Source: Shinisaurus crocodilurus (Eukaryota; Chordata; Lepidosauria; Squamata; Shinisauridae). Taken from it: 64,000 nucleotides of DNA. The DNA lies in NCBI GenBank assembly GCA_021292165.1, contig CM037879.1, forward strand, positions 163,486,886 to 163,550,885, written 5' to 3'. The position numbers were made by a program, and so were the translations under genes. The stretch's first letter is position 1. Each line of letters opens with the position of its first letter. The notes under the pieces were generated by a model. That model was not told the DNA's origin and did no database searches. It worked only from the letters and a program-made list of their open reading frames with translations. Positions 23,301 through 37,500 of the stretch are shown here, in pieces.

Positions 23301-25430
23301 TTGCCTAGGGACCCTTCAGGCCTGGAACTGACCCCACACGCTCCTGACACTTCCCTTTATTCCAGTGTTCTCCAACCTTGGGTCCCCAGATGTTTTTGGC
23401 CTACAACTCCCAGCATAGCTGGCTGGGGCATGCTGGGAGTTGTAGGCCAAAAACATCTGGGGACCCAAGGTTGGAGAACACTGCTTTATTCAGTTGGGTA
23501 GCCACTTATGCATTGCCAAAAAAAGAGAGGACAAAAGCGGACACATATTTGCATAACATTTGCATATGCTGATCTCTAAAGAGAGATGCAAATTTAAAAA
23601 TAATTACTCTAATTTAAATAGAATTATATTACATCTCTAATCATAGCAAGGAAGACTGGGGCCATATGACCTGTGCATGGTGCTGCTGATGGGCAACTTC
23701 AGGGTCCCTGCTCTGCTTTTTTAGGGTTTTTTCTCTTCAAATTGGACTTGAATTGGGCTGCCCTTCAAACAGAGGATGCCTTCAAATAGAGGACTGTCCT
23801 CTGACAGCCCTTCAAATAAAGGACTGTCTTCTGCAAAGTGGGACACATGGCCACCATAGCCTTTACAATCTCCCCACTCAACACCTCTACTCGTTGATGT
23901 TTTCTTCATTTTTTCCCTTAGCATCCCAGTGCCTGGCCTTATCCAATTAACTACCATGGCTTCTGCTTCTCCATCCTGGAAAGTATCAGGAGAAGCAGGC
24001 ATCACACTACTTCTTTACTCTGTGCACAGCAATGGCCTCAGGTGGGGGGAGTTGTACCATTTATATATTCCAGGGGTAGGCAACCTTGTGCTCTACAGAA
24101 GTTCTAGACTACAACTTCCCATCAGCCCCATGCAGCATGGCCCGTGGTCAGGGATTATGGGAGTTATTGTCCAAAACATCTGGAGGGCCCTGGGTTGCCT
24201 GCTCCGGTGCATGTTGTGTACTTCTACCTGTTTATTTTGTGTGTGTGTGTAAAGATAAAGGGCAAGAAAAGGACTTCAAGGTGTCTGATGGATTTGATTG
24301 TTACAGTTTACAAGCTTAAGTAGGATAGAAAGTATGATGAGTGGGAGCTCTTCTATGTGACAGGCGAAGGAGCTGTAAAAGGTGGGAACTGAATACAGGG
24401 AGGGGCTTTCTTGGCTTTCCAATATGGTGACTGGAAGGTGGGATGACTTGGGAGGAAAGATAGGTTTAAAGCCAGTGTACCTGGGAAAGTGTGTCCAACC
24501 AGCTGTACAATGGATACAGCTGGTTGTATCCCAAGTAGCCATCCTGGCTACTTGGGATCATTCGGGAATTTCACATAATTGATGTTTGAATAACCAAGGT
24601 TTTAATTAATTGTATTTCTTCCATCCTCTCGCCCCTTAATCTATATCATGACCCCACCCATTCTCCCTTGCTGCCCTCCCATGCCCAGGACTCCCTTTCT
24701 GAGCACCTCCACGGCACCATCTCCCTTCATTCAAATGCTCCCCAAAACTCAAGCCCATGAGGGCTTTGGCTAAAAATGAATGGTAGAGTGCATGATAATG
24801 ATTTGCATGCAGAATGTCCCAGATTCAATATTTGGTTTAAACCGGAGGTGGGCAAGTTGTGGCCCTCCAGATGTTTCGGCCTGCCACTCCCATCAGCCCT
24901 AGCTAACATAACCAATGGTGAGGGATCATGGGAGTTGTCGGCCAAAGCATCTGGAGGGCCACCAGTTGCCCAGCCTTGGTTCAAACTCTTAATCCTCATT
25001 CCCGGCTGTAACCAAGCCGTAAGTACGTGAAACTGAACCTCTCACTTCCCTCCCTGCCCTTGTCTCACACTCCCTCCTTCTGTTCCTGTTAGACTGTAAG
25101 CTCCTTGGGAGCAAGGACATGCCTATTTTCTTCCTATGAAATTCTGTAATCTATCTCCATGTACCCTGATGGTGCTATATGTATTTATTTTTATTTATTT
25201 ATTATATTTATACCCCGCCTTTTTTCCTGCAAGGAACCCAAGGCGGCTTACATAACCATCCTCCTCTCCATTTTATCCTCACAACAACCCTGTGAGGTAT
25301 GTTGGGCTGAGAGTCAGTGACTGGCCCAAAGTCACCCAGTGAGTTTCATGGCTGAGTGGGGACTAGAACCCAGATCTCCCGAGTCCCAGTCCAACACTCT
25401 CACCACTACGCCACACTGGCGTATACATAT

Positions 25431-25461
<31 letters not shown>

Positions 25462-25481
25462 CGGTATATACAAGCATATCC

Positions 25482-25512
<31 letters not shown>

Positions 25513-28500
25513 AATTAATTAATTATGAGGAAAATATGCCATCTACTTACATGTCCTATGAACCAGAGGCAGAAAGCAGGAGCAATCCATTCCCTAGCAT
25601 GGATACCACAATCTATCCAAATGGCATTTTTTTGTGTTCTCTGTCTATTTGAGAGCTAATAAAAGAGTGTAAACAGAAAGTTTAGTTGTACAGGATTCTC
25701 AAGATACACCAGGATTCTTGGTCATATATTTTTTCTAAATAAATTCCTGAAAACCTTATCCAGAATAATATACCACCCTCTAACTATGGACTCACAATAA
25801 CCAGCAATGATTAGAATCATCACCAGTTCAAAACAAAACAAAGTATGTATTAGAATGGGGGAAATGGTGGACAAAATAATTTAGTTATTAAATCCTTGTT
25901 TAGTTATGTAGTAAATGTACCTCAACATCCAGATTGTTAACATATTGATTTGGAAATCTCTCATCTCATTGAAGCTTATTTCCAGGTGTATCTGGGATCA
26001 TTACAATGGCGTATGTACAGTTTCTTCACTTGAACTCCTTTCTCAGTTAAAGGATCTCATTAAAGCATATTAACAGTGCATATTAACACGTCTACTCAGA
26101 ATTAAGCCCCACTGTGTTCAATGGGACTCATTCCCAAGCAAGTCTGTGTATAGGATTTCAGCCTAAGAGTTTGTTGAAGTGAAAAGAACTATATACTTGT
26201 GTTACTATAGCACAGCCACAGCTTCACTCCACTTCTTCTCAAGCTGCTTCTCTCCACCATAGAAGGAGAAGACTCTCCCCTCCTCATGTAGAAAGTAAGT
26301 CTATAGAGCATTTGATAACATGTTGATAGCACAATAGGCAGAATACAGATGAAATGCAGCTCACTGAACATGCAGAGAATAATGGGGAAAACATCCACAC
26401 AAACATAACTTCACTGACAATCCTCCCCGAGCAGGGAGAAGGTGTCAACTACCTCTATAAATATATAGTACTGTATATGAAGAGTACATAACTCAGCTCT
26501 GAGCTAAAACCAGCATTATGCAAATGGACTTCTGCTTGTAAACTGGGAGTTTCCCTTCCCCTTCTTCCCTTGGCAGCCCCGCATATGCTCTGCCAATCTG
26601 ATCCTGTTGGTCACCCTAACCCTCTGAAGCAGATCTCAGTCCACCAGCAGTGTCCATTGTGCTGGTGAAAGGACATCATTGGATGCAACCCTATAAAAGT
26701 ACCTAAAAGCTGAATATCTTTACCAGACGTATGAATTGGTTGGTCACATTTTAGAGTACAAAGCTCACTAACTTTGTGAGAAGAAGTTATCACCACTGGA
26801 AAATCAGTTTGCATGGGCACAAATGATGGCGAAAAGGACATTCATGTGTGACCACTCTGGCTCTGCTGAGTGACACTACCAGTTTGTTTTCTGTACCTAC
26901 GACATGTCAATTCAGTTGCAAACAGGTGTACAAAACCTGACTGCATAGGAGGGACCACAGCTCAGTGTGATAGAGCACCTGCTTCGCATGAAGAAAGACC
27001 CAAGTTTCATCTCCAGGTAGGACCAGGAAAGAATCCTGCCTGAAGCCCTTGAGAGCTGCTGCCAATCAGTGTTGACAATACTAGCCTAGATGGACCAATG
27101 GTCTGACTCCGTATAAGGCAGCTTCCTATGTTCCTAACTGTCTACACACCAGTCCAACAACCCCAGGGCTAGGATTTGCTAGATTCCATACCTACCTTGC
27201 TGCTTATTTATGAAGCCTTTGGTAGTCATGTGGTCAGGTGCCGCCTGAATCACCAGCAGCACATGTATCTCAAGATGTTTTCAAATGCTAGGCAAGCAGC
27301 TGCTTGAAATGCTTTATGTGTAGGATATCCTGTCTCCCTTCTGAAAATCAGAGAAAGGTGTGGCCAGCTCCTGCCTTGGCTCTTATATCTTGTGTTTGGC
27401 CCATCTGTTGTTGAAGGAAAGAAGCTCCACCACTCTGGAGCTTCTTCTAACCCTTTACATCAGCCTTTTCCAACCTGGTGCCCTCCAGATGTGTTGGACT
27501 ACAACTCCAATAATCCACATCCAGCATGGGCACTGGCCATGCTGACTGGGGAAGGTGGGAGTCGTAATCCAACTCATCTGGAGGACACCAGGTTGGAGAA
27601 GCTGCTCCAAATGGTTATCCTGTGCAGATGGGTTTTTGCATAGGAAGCTGCATGAGGCATCAGGTATGGATGGAGAGTCCCTGACGAACTGTACCTTCAA
27701 AATATAAAGTGGTCGTTTCTCATAGGAAACCCCGATGTGTATTTTTTGGATGACATCACTATGTTGCGCAGCTATTTCATCCATCCAAAAGTATATCTGA
27801 AATAATAAAATGGTTCTGTTAGCACTGACAACTTCAGCAAAGGAGTGCTTTTCTTGTTGTTTTCTAGTTCAAATATTAACATCCCACATTTATTCCATTG
27901 CAGAACCCAAGGTGGTATTTATATATGGGGTACCAAGGTGGCCCTGACCACACCCAGTCCTGCTTACCTTCAGTAAGGTGGCTACGTCTTGTGCCTCAGA
28001 TCAAACCCTGGGAACCCAAATCTAGAAGGTCATGCAGCAATAAATACTTTTGAAAGTAATAAACATTTGGGTGGTTCATGATAGTGCTCACCAACAATTA
28101 GAAGAGCAATAATGGAAAGATAGAGGGCTTGCACGAGACGATAAGGCACACTGCGTAGAAAGCTATGCAGTGTTGCTTATAAGCCACCCTACCCCCGATG
28201 CGCCCAACCGACAATTGGGCACATTAGGGGTAGGGTGCCTCCTCCTCCCCTCTCCCCCGGGTATCTCAGGGAACCCTGTGGGAACAGCGATATTTACCCC
28301 GCTGCCTGCCGCTTGTCAGTGGTGGCAGGGAACAGCTATTGCTTCAGCCTGCTCACGGGGAGCCTCTTCTCCTCCAGTGCTGAAAGATCAGAGTGTGCCC
28401 CACCCCCGGCGGCCTGCCACCATGGCCTGATCACAGCGGCAGGCAGGGGGGCAAGGCGCACTCTGCTTGGTCTTCCCTGGAGGAGCGTGCCTCATCCCCC

Positions 28501-31500
28501 TGTGGCAAAGTGACAGGCAGAAGCCAGGGGAGGGCCAACCTGAACATTCCAGAGGCTCTGATTGGTTTAAGCAGAGAGCATAGAACCCCAGGGAGTTGGC
28601 AGTTAAGGGGAGTCGGTTGTGAGTTGGGGAGAGAGTGGGTTGGAGTGAGAGAGAGGGAGTGGGAGGTTAATACGAGTAGGTAGGGAAAGGTGGTACTGAA
28701 GAAAAGAGTTCAGACAGGAAATCTCGTAACTAAGTTGTGAGAAAGCAAACGTGAAGGTGTTAGTATAGAACACTTCACAGGAGTTTCCACTTAGGGAGTG
28801 AAGGACCTTCTGTCTGAAGAAGAAGGTGAAGCTCTGGACTAGTGAGAGGGACAGTTAAGTTCACTGGTCTCCTGATACTGTAACTTCAAGTAACCAAGCC
28901 AAGTTGATACAAAGCGCACTGTATAACACCTGCCTACTTTTAACCTGAATTAAAGCAAAGAACAAGTTTGAACGTAACTGTTGAAAATCCAAGTTATCTG
29001 TTCCTGAGTTGAATATCAGTTTAGAGACTTTGTTAGAACAATAAATCAATCTTTTTATTCAAAGTTCTAAGTGTCCAGAGTCCGACTGGTAGACAGGAAA
29101 GTAAGAAGTGAATTAATGGAGGGGCACCCTACTTCAAGTAATCAAATAAAACAAATTGCTCTTCATAAAGACAAACAAACGTGGGAGAACAGCTACATAT
29201 AAGCCCCAAGACATATCACAGGCTAACGCAGCTGACAGCTTAAAGTCTGAAGTGACCAATACAAGGTGGCACTTGGTGAGAGTGAAGTACGTAAGGGTGT
29301 GGGCTTTGGAGGAGGGGCCCCGTCCGCTACACCCCCCACCCCCGAACCTGGAAGAGAGGTGATGCTCGCGAGCAACCCCTCTCTGTCAGGATCGGCAGCG
29401 GCTGGACACTTCCCCACTGTTACTCCATCTGGAAGCACCCTGTGTCATCCCGTTCCTCATAGTAAGTTTTGATGTCTACTGTAGCAGCCTGTTGTATTTG
29501 GTGATCATTTTGCTTATTCTTGAGGCCTAGCTAGATGTTATATTTTGCGCTGTAAGTTATTGCTAAGTGTCTGAAGCTGCAGTCCTGCACTCTGGGAGTA
29601 AGTCTCATTGAATTCAGTTGGATTGATTTTTGAGTAGATATTATTGCGCTGTGAATGCACCACAGCTTTCAGAACAGGGCAGAATAATAAAACGAACAAC
29701 AGAAGAGCAATGTCTTACTACATTGAGAGAATGATATTGTTCATAAAATGAAGCAGAGCTACGCGGGATGCCTGTGTCATTGGCAGTCTGTGTCTCAATA
29801 ATTTTGTGAACGTCTTCCAGTGAAACTCTAAAAAAGAAACAAAGAGCATAACATTAAAGAACCCTGTTTAAATGGTTTGGCATGTTTTTAGTTTCATGCA
29901 TGAATAGCAGGAAATAAAGAATCATACTTGTGCAGAATGCCCGATCGGTTAAGTGCAGCTTTCACATCATTTATATCAGATACGTTGACGTAGAAATGTA
30001 CCTCTTTGTACTTCATTATGTTCTTGGGTGAAGGAGGTTGCCAAAGCACAATCTATTACATTTCCAAAAATATTTAAACAAATTTGAAATAAATGAATGA
30101 CAGTGGCAAATAGTTACAAGTAGTTACATATGGAAACAGTTTTATTTCTACAGCATGTTTTCAGGCTGAGTTGTACAAACAAAGCTTTTCTGAGCAGGGG
30201 GTCTACCCTGCCTTCTCCAGAGTTGTGTTCAGTGGAGACTGGTTCTGCAAGTTTGCAGCAAGAGCTTTCCTACATGAGGCTGTTGATCGCTGTATCTACT
30301 TTCAGTTTTGTGGCAGAATTGAGATCTGAGTTCTACACCAAGACCTTTTCCGTTCCTGCTTTTCTGCTACATAACCTCTAGGTAGTGTTGTGCTATAGAG
30401 GAATAGTGCAACTACACAAGTAGGAAAATATATTTTCTCTCGCCATCAGAAATAATACCCCATTTTCCTCACTCTACCCAGGAAAGTGCTCTTAAAAAAC
30501 AGATGTGAAACTGGAGGATCACAATGTTGTCTAAAGAACCCATAAACAACCTTAGTAAGGAATCACAAATGCACAATACAGTAATACCTTGGATTGCAAG
30601 CAAAATTTGTTCCGGAAACGTGCTTGTAATCCAAAGCACTTGTATATCAAAGCGAAATTCCCCATAAGAAATTTGTAAACATATTTTTAATTTAAGCTGC
30701 AATAAAGAATGATAGTGTAAAGTCTTCATTTCTCTTGACCGTACTACAGTACTTGTATTGCAATACGTCACTTGTTTATCAAGTTAAAATTTATTTTAAA
30801 AATTTGCTTGTCTTGCAAAACACTTGCAGACCAAGTTACTTGCAATCCAAGGTATTACTGTACATGCCTCATACAGAAAAGCTCTGAAAGTCAGTTATGT
30901 GCTCAGTGCTGATATCACAAACTTCACTCCCCCCACCTTTCCCTGGAGCAGTTTTGCAATTTTTAAAAACTTGATTGTGCTTTTAAAAAATAAGACAACA
31001 ATATACTTCAGGCCTGTGGCTCACACTGGCTCTGCTTGTCTGAGTGTGGAAAGCTAAGCAGGGTCAGGCCTGGTTATTACTTGGATGGGAGACCCCTCCT
31101 CTAATTCCCTGCATTGAGCAGGGGGTTGGACTCGATGGCCTTGTAGGCCCCTTCCAACTCTATAATCTATGAATGTTTAACTGAATTAACATACTTTTTT
31201 TAAAGTGACACAAAAAGCAAAGATAGCCAGGTTAGCCAAAAGAAAATGTCCCAAATCCATATAATTGTAATCCCTTGATTAGGTCAGCAAAAAGGTCACA
31301 GAACACTGTGCAAGCTTTTGAGTTCTCCAGACCTCTCCATCAGGCAAGATGGTAAACCAAGCCAAAAAAAGGGGGAGCAGGGGGGCGTGGCCGATGTTCA
31401 AGCCATGGAGTCTGCAGTTGGTTACAGTCTTATTGTGAAGGAAGGAGCCTTTGGGGGTTCCTACATGCGCACGCACACACACACACACACACACACACCC

Positions 31501-34500
31501 TCATGTGTGAACCAGCTAAAGGCTGGGGGGGCGGGGTGTGTATGCCGGCGTCCCAAAGTCTACAGTGACCCAGCTTTCAAATGCAAATGTCATGAGTCAT
31601 GAGTTCCCTGCCTGGCCAGGTGAAGTTCATCCTGATTGGCTAAGAAGCAGCAAAGCTACAGAAAGGAGGGGAGGGGGGGGGAAGGTCTATTTCCCAACAT
31701 GTGGGTTTTAGCCTTTGTCTTTGGTCATTGCGTGGCTGCTGGCTGTTGGAGCAATGGCGGCAAGCCAAGGAGAGGCCCAAGCCTTCGGGTGGCCTCAGGA
31801 TCCGACCCCAGCTAGCTCCTGGTGAAATTAGCTGAATGAGGGCTTTGGAAAGGCAAGCCTTGTGGAGGGCTACCCATCTCGGACCTTCGGGTAGGTGTAG
31901 TAGTCCTCCTGGGCAGCAAGGCTGTGCTGGATCCAACCCTGGAAGAGAACTGACCCCCAGGTAACAGAGTTGTATGCCTGGGAGATATAAAGAATCAGGT
32001 TTTGTTATTTTGTAGCTTTACTCTGTGTACCAAAGTGTCTCTCTCTAATTTCTTGTGCTTCTCTCATTTCCCTATTCTTGTTGTAAAATGCTACCAGAAT
32101 AAACCTCCTTTGGTTTTTTACCCCACATGGTGTTTGTGGATTGCTCTGTGGTTCCAGCAACTAAATCCAGGTTACAGTGAGTGACAAAGGCAAGTCCCTG
32201 AACAGAGATTCAAGTAGGATTGCAGACAGCTGAGGCTGGCAATCAGGTACCTTGAGATCTCTGGGGGTCTTGGGTCCTCTGGGGTAGGAAAGGGTGGGGG
32301 TGTGGCGGGTCAGCCAGCCCCCCCCCTTCCTCCACACTTATGATGGAAAGTGGCTGGAAGCTGCAGACATTCAAATTAGGCTCTATTAGGTATAGAGGTG
32401 GTTTTTAGGTTGTACCTGTGACCCTCCCAAAGGCTGCTGGGAAAAAGAAACAAACCATGGCAGATCAACCCTTTTTTTTTGCTTTGTTTACCATCCATCC
32501 TGCTGAAGAGTTCTGGAGAGATAGAACGCTTGCACAGCATTTTGTGACCTTCGTGTTGATCTAACCAATATGGATTTTGGACATTTTATTTTGGAATTTC
32601 TTTAAGCCAGGGGTGCTGAACTTCAGGTCTGGAGGTCAAATCTACCCTTCTGAGGCTTTGATCTAGGCTTTGAACCCTCTGGGGTTCCCCATAGGACCAT
32701 GCCCCCTTCCCCTGCACCCATTTCCCCCCAGCCACAAATGATCTGGTGGGTTTTTTAAACCTTTGTGCAGTCCCCCCCCCCCACTCTAAAACACTGAAAT
32801 GCTTCTCTTAAAGCTTAGTTACCGGCAGTAAGAGCTTTAAGCTACAACATGCTGGTATTTTGGGCCCACCTCTTTTGCCCTTGGCCCCGCCCCCATTTGC
32901 CTGGCCCCACCCACCCACCCCTGGAATGAGTGTTTCTCCAAAATGGAAAGAGGCCCTCGGGCTGAAAGAGGTTCTGCACCCCTGGTTTAAGCGGGCAGCC
33001 CTGAAGCATGAGGGGAGGAGCAAGACTGGACAACTAAACCAGCATGTGAATCGCTGGTGAATACATCTATCAGTTGCATGGGGTGGGGTGAGAATCTAGA
33101 CCAGTGTTCTCCAACCTTGGGTCCCCAGATGTTTTTGGCCTACAACTCCCAGCATGTCCCAGCCAGCATAGCTGGCTGGGGCATGCTGGGAGTTGTAGGC
33201 CAAAAACATCTGGGGACCCAAGGTTGGAGAACACTGGTCTAGACTCATCATGAAGGAAAAGAATATTGTGCAGCTCCTGCTTTAATGTGTCATGTGAATG
33301 CAGCCCAACAGGAGACAATGGCATGCTAGGAAGGCCTCTCCTTGCCCCTTGTTCCAGACAGAAGAACTGGCATGATGTGAATAGGGTGTGTGTTTGTGTG
33401 TGAGAGTGATTACCTTCTTTTCTTGCATATGATTGGGGAAGGTTATGTTAATTGCAATGCTTATGGTTTGCGGAAGCTGTTACCTCAAAAGTAGCAGTCA
33501 AATTCTGAAGGAATTCAGCTTGTCTGTCTGATCTGGGAAAAGCCCACAAAACCTGGTCACTGGGAGAGAAGGAGAAAAAGGGGGATGATTGGTAGTATAA
33601 AAGCAGTGGGAAAAGAAACCATCAGAGATTACCATTCTGAATGGCAGCAGGAGCCCTAATGTGAGCGGAACTCAAAAGGCTTGGCGGGGATGTTTTTAGG
33701 AGCTCTGAACCAGCCAGCAGGTTTTAGAGAATCATCAGTCCTCTTACACTGGCCCTGGCTGTCAAACAGGTGTGTCCAAGAGTGGATGTCAGGCAAGGAT
33801 AAGAAGTACTGCACAGCATGTCTGGATTCTCACCCAGACTCACATGGCCCCTACAAATGTTATCATACCCTCCAACATTTCACAGATGAAAATAGGGACA
33901 CACATGTGAATTTGTAAGAGGTATGGTTAAGCAACATGAAGGTGTGATCAAGAGGGCGTGGCCAGGCAACATGGCGTGGCCAAGGGTATAGCCACCCACC
34001 CCAGGATGCTCTAATCATTAAGCGCTCTGACCACTCTGAAGCCACCTTGATCTCCAGACCCAAGATGATGATTGCTGTTATTATGATTGTACCATCAATG
34101 TGCATGGTGCTTTACTGAGTATAAGAGAACAGTTCCCTGCCCCAAAGAGCTTACAATCTAAAATGTAATATAGAGGTGACAACAAATGGTAGGAAGGGGT
34201 AAACCGGGGAGGAATATGCCATTATTTCAGTCAAACATAACTTTCAACCTACTTTCCCCACACTGTGCAGGAAACTCCTTGGTTTAAAGATCTCCCTCCC
34301 ACTTTAAAAATGGATCCCTCCATGCTGGCTTTGTTCTCATTAGTAGTTTGCCAAAGAAATAATAATATTTAACATTTAGATATCTCTGAGTGTGCAAAGT
34401 GGTTCACAGGCCCACCCTGCAAGCTCCTATTTTCCACTCAGAAAAAAAACATGTGGGCTCTATTGTACTTTATTAAAAAACAAAACAAAAAAAAAAACAC

Positions 34501-37500
34501 CTGTGATTGAATAATGCCAAAATGGAATGATGTTTGTTCTTGCTATTTGAGGTAGTTGGTATTCTTTCTTTCTTTCTTTCTCTTGAGGAGGGTGTGTTTT
34601 CTGCTAAAAATTTAATTTTTTTAAATTTCTAATGCATTTTAAAAAGAGCAATCCAAAATCCCTGCAGAATAATCTTAACCATTACTGTAGAGAGCTTTCT
34701 CCATGGCACTTCAGCATGTGTTAGAAAAAGACTTTCACATGTAGAGCCAAGTAAAATTTACCACTGCTCTGAAAACAGAGAAACAGTGCAATCCTGAGCA
34801 TGTGTACTCGGAAGTAAGTCCTATTACATTCAATGGGACTTATTCACAGGTAAGTGTGTATATTTTAAAACAATCTACAACACTGACCATCACGGCAGCA
34901 AATTGATTATGCATTGTGTGAAGAAGTATCAGGTAACTGAGGGATAATTGTGAAATGCTGTTCCTTGCTAGAAGAGGTAGCAGCAGCAGCGCCAGTGCTA
35001 GATGACTTCTCCAGAATTATAATATTATATAATATTATATTATTATATTATATTAGTGAAAGACCGACAACCTGGTCTTCTGCGCGGGTTCAATGCTAAG
35101 GGGGTAGCGAGTCCTAGGGCGGGCCTTCTCCGAGGTCCCCAGCAACTATCACCCTTAGCCCAGAACAAAGGGATAACTTATAGCCACAAAAGTATCTTTT
35201 ATAAAACAAGTTTATTTACAAGATCACCTTCACAAACCCAGACACACGCCAGCAATACAGCTTATCAGTACGGTACAAAGTAGCAAGCAAGAAGTCTCAA
35301 GGACACCATGATTTCAGGGCTCTCAGCTAGTTAGTTCAGCTCGGGCTCCAGCAGAGGCCCGGTCAACCGCATGCTGCTAGCTGGGTTCCCGGCGGAGGTC
35401 CGGTCTACCCAAGCGGCTAGCTGGGTTCCCGGCGGAGGTCCGGTCTACCCAAGCGGCTTGTGAGTGATTTCAGCTTGGTTTCCCGGGGGTCCGGTCAACC
35501 CAAGCGGCCAGTGATTTCAGCTTGGTTTCCCGGGGGTCCGGTCAACCCAAGCGGCCAGTGATTTCAGCTAGCTGGAGCACGCCGGGTGCTGCTACCCGGG
35601 GTTGCCGATCCCTTCGTTCCCTTACCCCAAGCATGGGCAAGATTGCTGATCAGGTCCAACAACTCAGTTCCCTTGCGCAGGGTGTTTTATACCTTGGTGT
35701 TTCAGGTAGCCCCTCCCTCCGTAATCAGGTGGGTTGCCAATCAGGTGGGTTGCCACCCTCCCTGAGGGGCGGCCTTTTGGGTCAGGTGGGGTGACGCCTT
35801 CCCCCTGTGGGGTGGGGTCCCTTTGAAGCCACTTGCTTAATGGTCCCATCCTGTGGTGTTGAATAGTCCTTTCTTATGAGTGCCAAAGTGTCTGCTCTGG
35901 CGAGGTATTCAAGTCTTATGTAGATGGGGCTGATATACGAGAGCATTGACGAACCTGGCGATGCTTCCTGTCTTCCCCCCTGGGGTGATTCTATGCAGAT
36001 GTTGTTTGTCCCCTTTGGTCTCTGTGGAGACTGGCTGTCTCCCCCCCCCCCCTGGGTCTCCTTCCCCCCACCTTGGTGAGTGTGTGTGTGTGTGTCAGAA
36101 AGGGGGCTTAGGTTGGCTTTCTCCACATATTATATTATATTAGGGTGGCCGGTTGCTGGCCAGATGGGTGATTAATAAATGTAAATAAATAAATAAATAA
36201 ATAAAAATATCTTATACTGTATATTATAATTATTACATTATTATATTATATATTATTGTATAATATTTTATATGTGGCTTTTGAAATTTTTTTTTTTTTT
36301 TACCTTACTTAAACCCTTATCTGGTGTTTTACATGGGGGGGGGGGGGTCAGTGCTTGCAGGGCAATCCCTTTCTTTTTTTTTTAAATTGTCAGGATTGGC
36401 ACAAATTCAATAGATGAAGCTTACCCACCCCACACCCCCAAACACGGAGCTTCAGAGAGAAGGGAAACTTTCTTGCATTTTCTTCTGACACTGTAAACTC
36501 ACCTGTTAGAGGCAAAGAGTCAGCTCTGTTAGGAAACAAAATCTATAGGAATCATGTTCAGGCCAGCTGGTGCCGTCTCCACCTCCTTTTCTTTTCGGGG
36601 GGGGGGGGGCGTGCACTCACCCCACCCCCCCAGTATCTGTTCCCTCCCTGCTTACCTTTTCTTAAAGGGGCCATCGGCAAAATTGGAGCTAAGCTAAAAT
36701 TTTAAAGCAGCACGGGAGTATTCAGGACTTTGCATAACAAAGGAAGAAGCCTTGATGGCTTAAGTGTATTCGTAACTTTCCAGACAGTTGGAGGGTATGT
36801 GTTATGTTTTTTAGCAGGTACACCCTACAAACTAGGCCTCTGTCTACTTTAGTTGGTGGATCCATCAACTAAAGCTACTGGGGTGCTTAACTCTTATTGG
36901 CTTCAATGGGATTTAATCAGCCAGTGTGGAGAACTGCAATTTTAAGTGATTCATTACCAGGAGCCAGTTTTAATCAGTGGGGCACACACGCTTCATTTTC
37001 AAGATTCTTTTTGTTCTCGTGATTACAATAGGAACTAAAAAAGACAATATTAAAAAGATTGCCTTTCTTACAGTTAGTGGTACCTTGGGAACGAAATACA
37101 CATGTGATGTGCAAAAATCTAAGCCTTTAAAACACATGCATTTGTCTCCTGTACTGTGAGAAGGGCCCCCTGCTGTTGCCACTTCCCTGGATTCTGTCTC
37201 CTAGAGGGGCAAACTCTTGCCAGAGTTGGCTCATGCAGCTATGCACCTGTACTTGTGGCACATACAGTATATACCGTACATGTAGACATCTGGTGTAGCA
37301 TAGTGGCTAAGGGTGCAAATCCTACAGCAATGGCCATAAGCCCCTGAACTCAGAGGCTTATTGTCATCCAGTGCAGAGCAGGAGGAGTAGCATAGGCAAT
37401 CTCTGCCTCCCTGTCCTCCTGCCCTGTATTTTTGCAAGATGGGCTTTTTAGCCTGTCTAGCTGGAGCATCTCTGAGGGGGAGGGGAGGAGGCTGAAGAGG

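Noticed and set aside
35376..35565. CRISPR-like array
   Set aside because: Units are tandem without unique spacers, lie inside an LTR of a vertebrate genome, and have no cas genes nearby.
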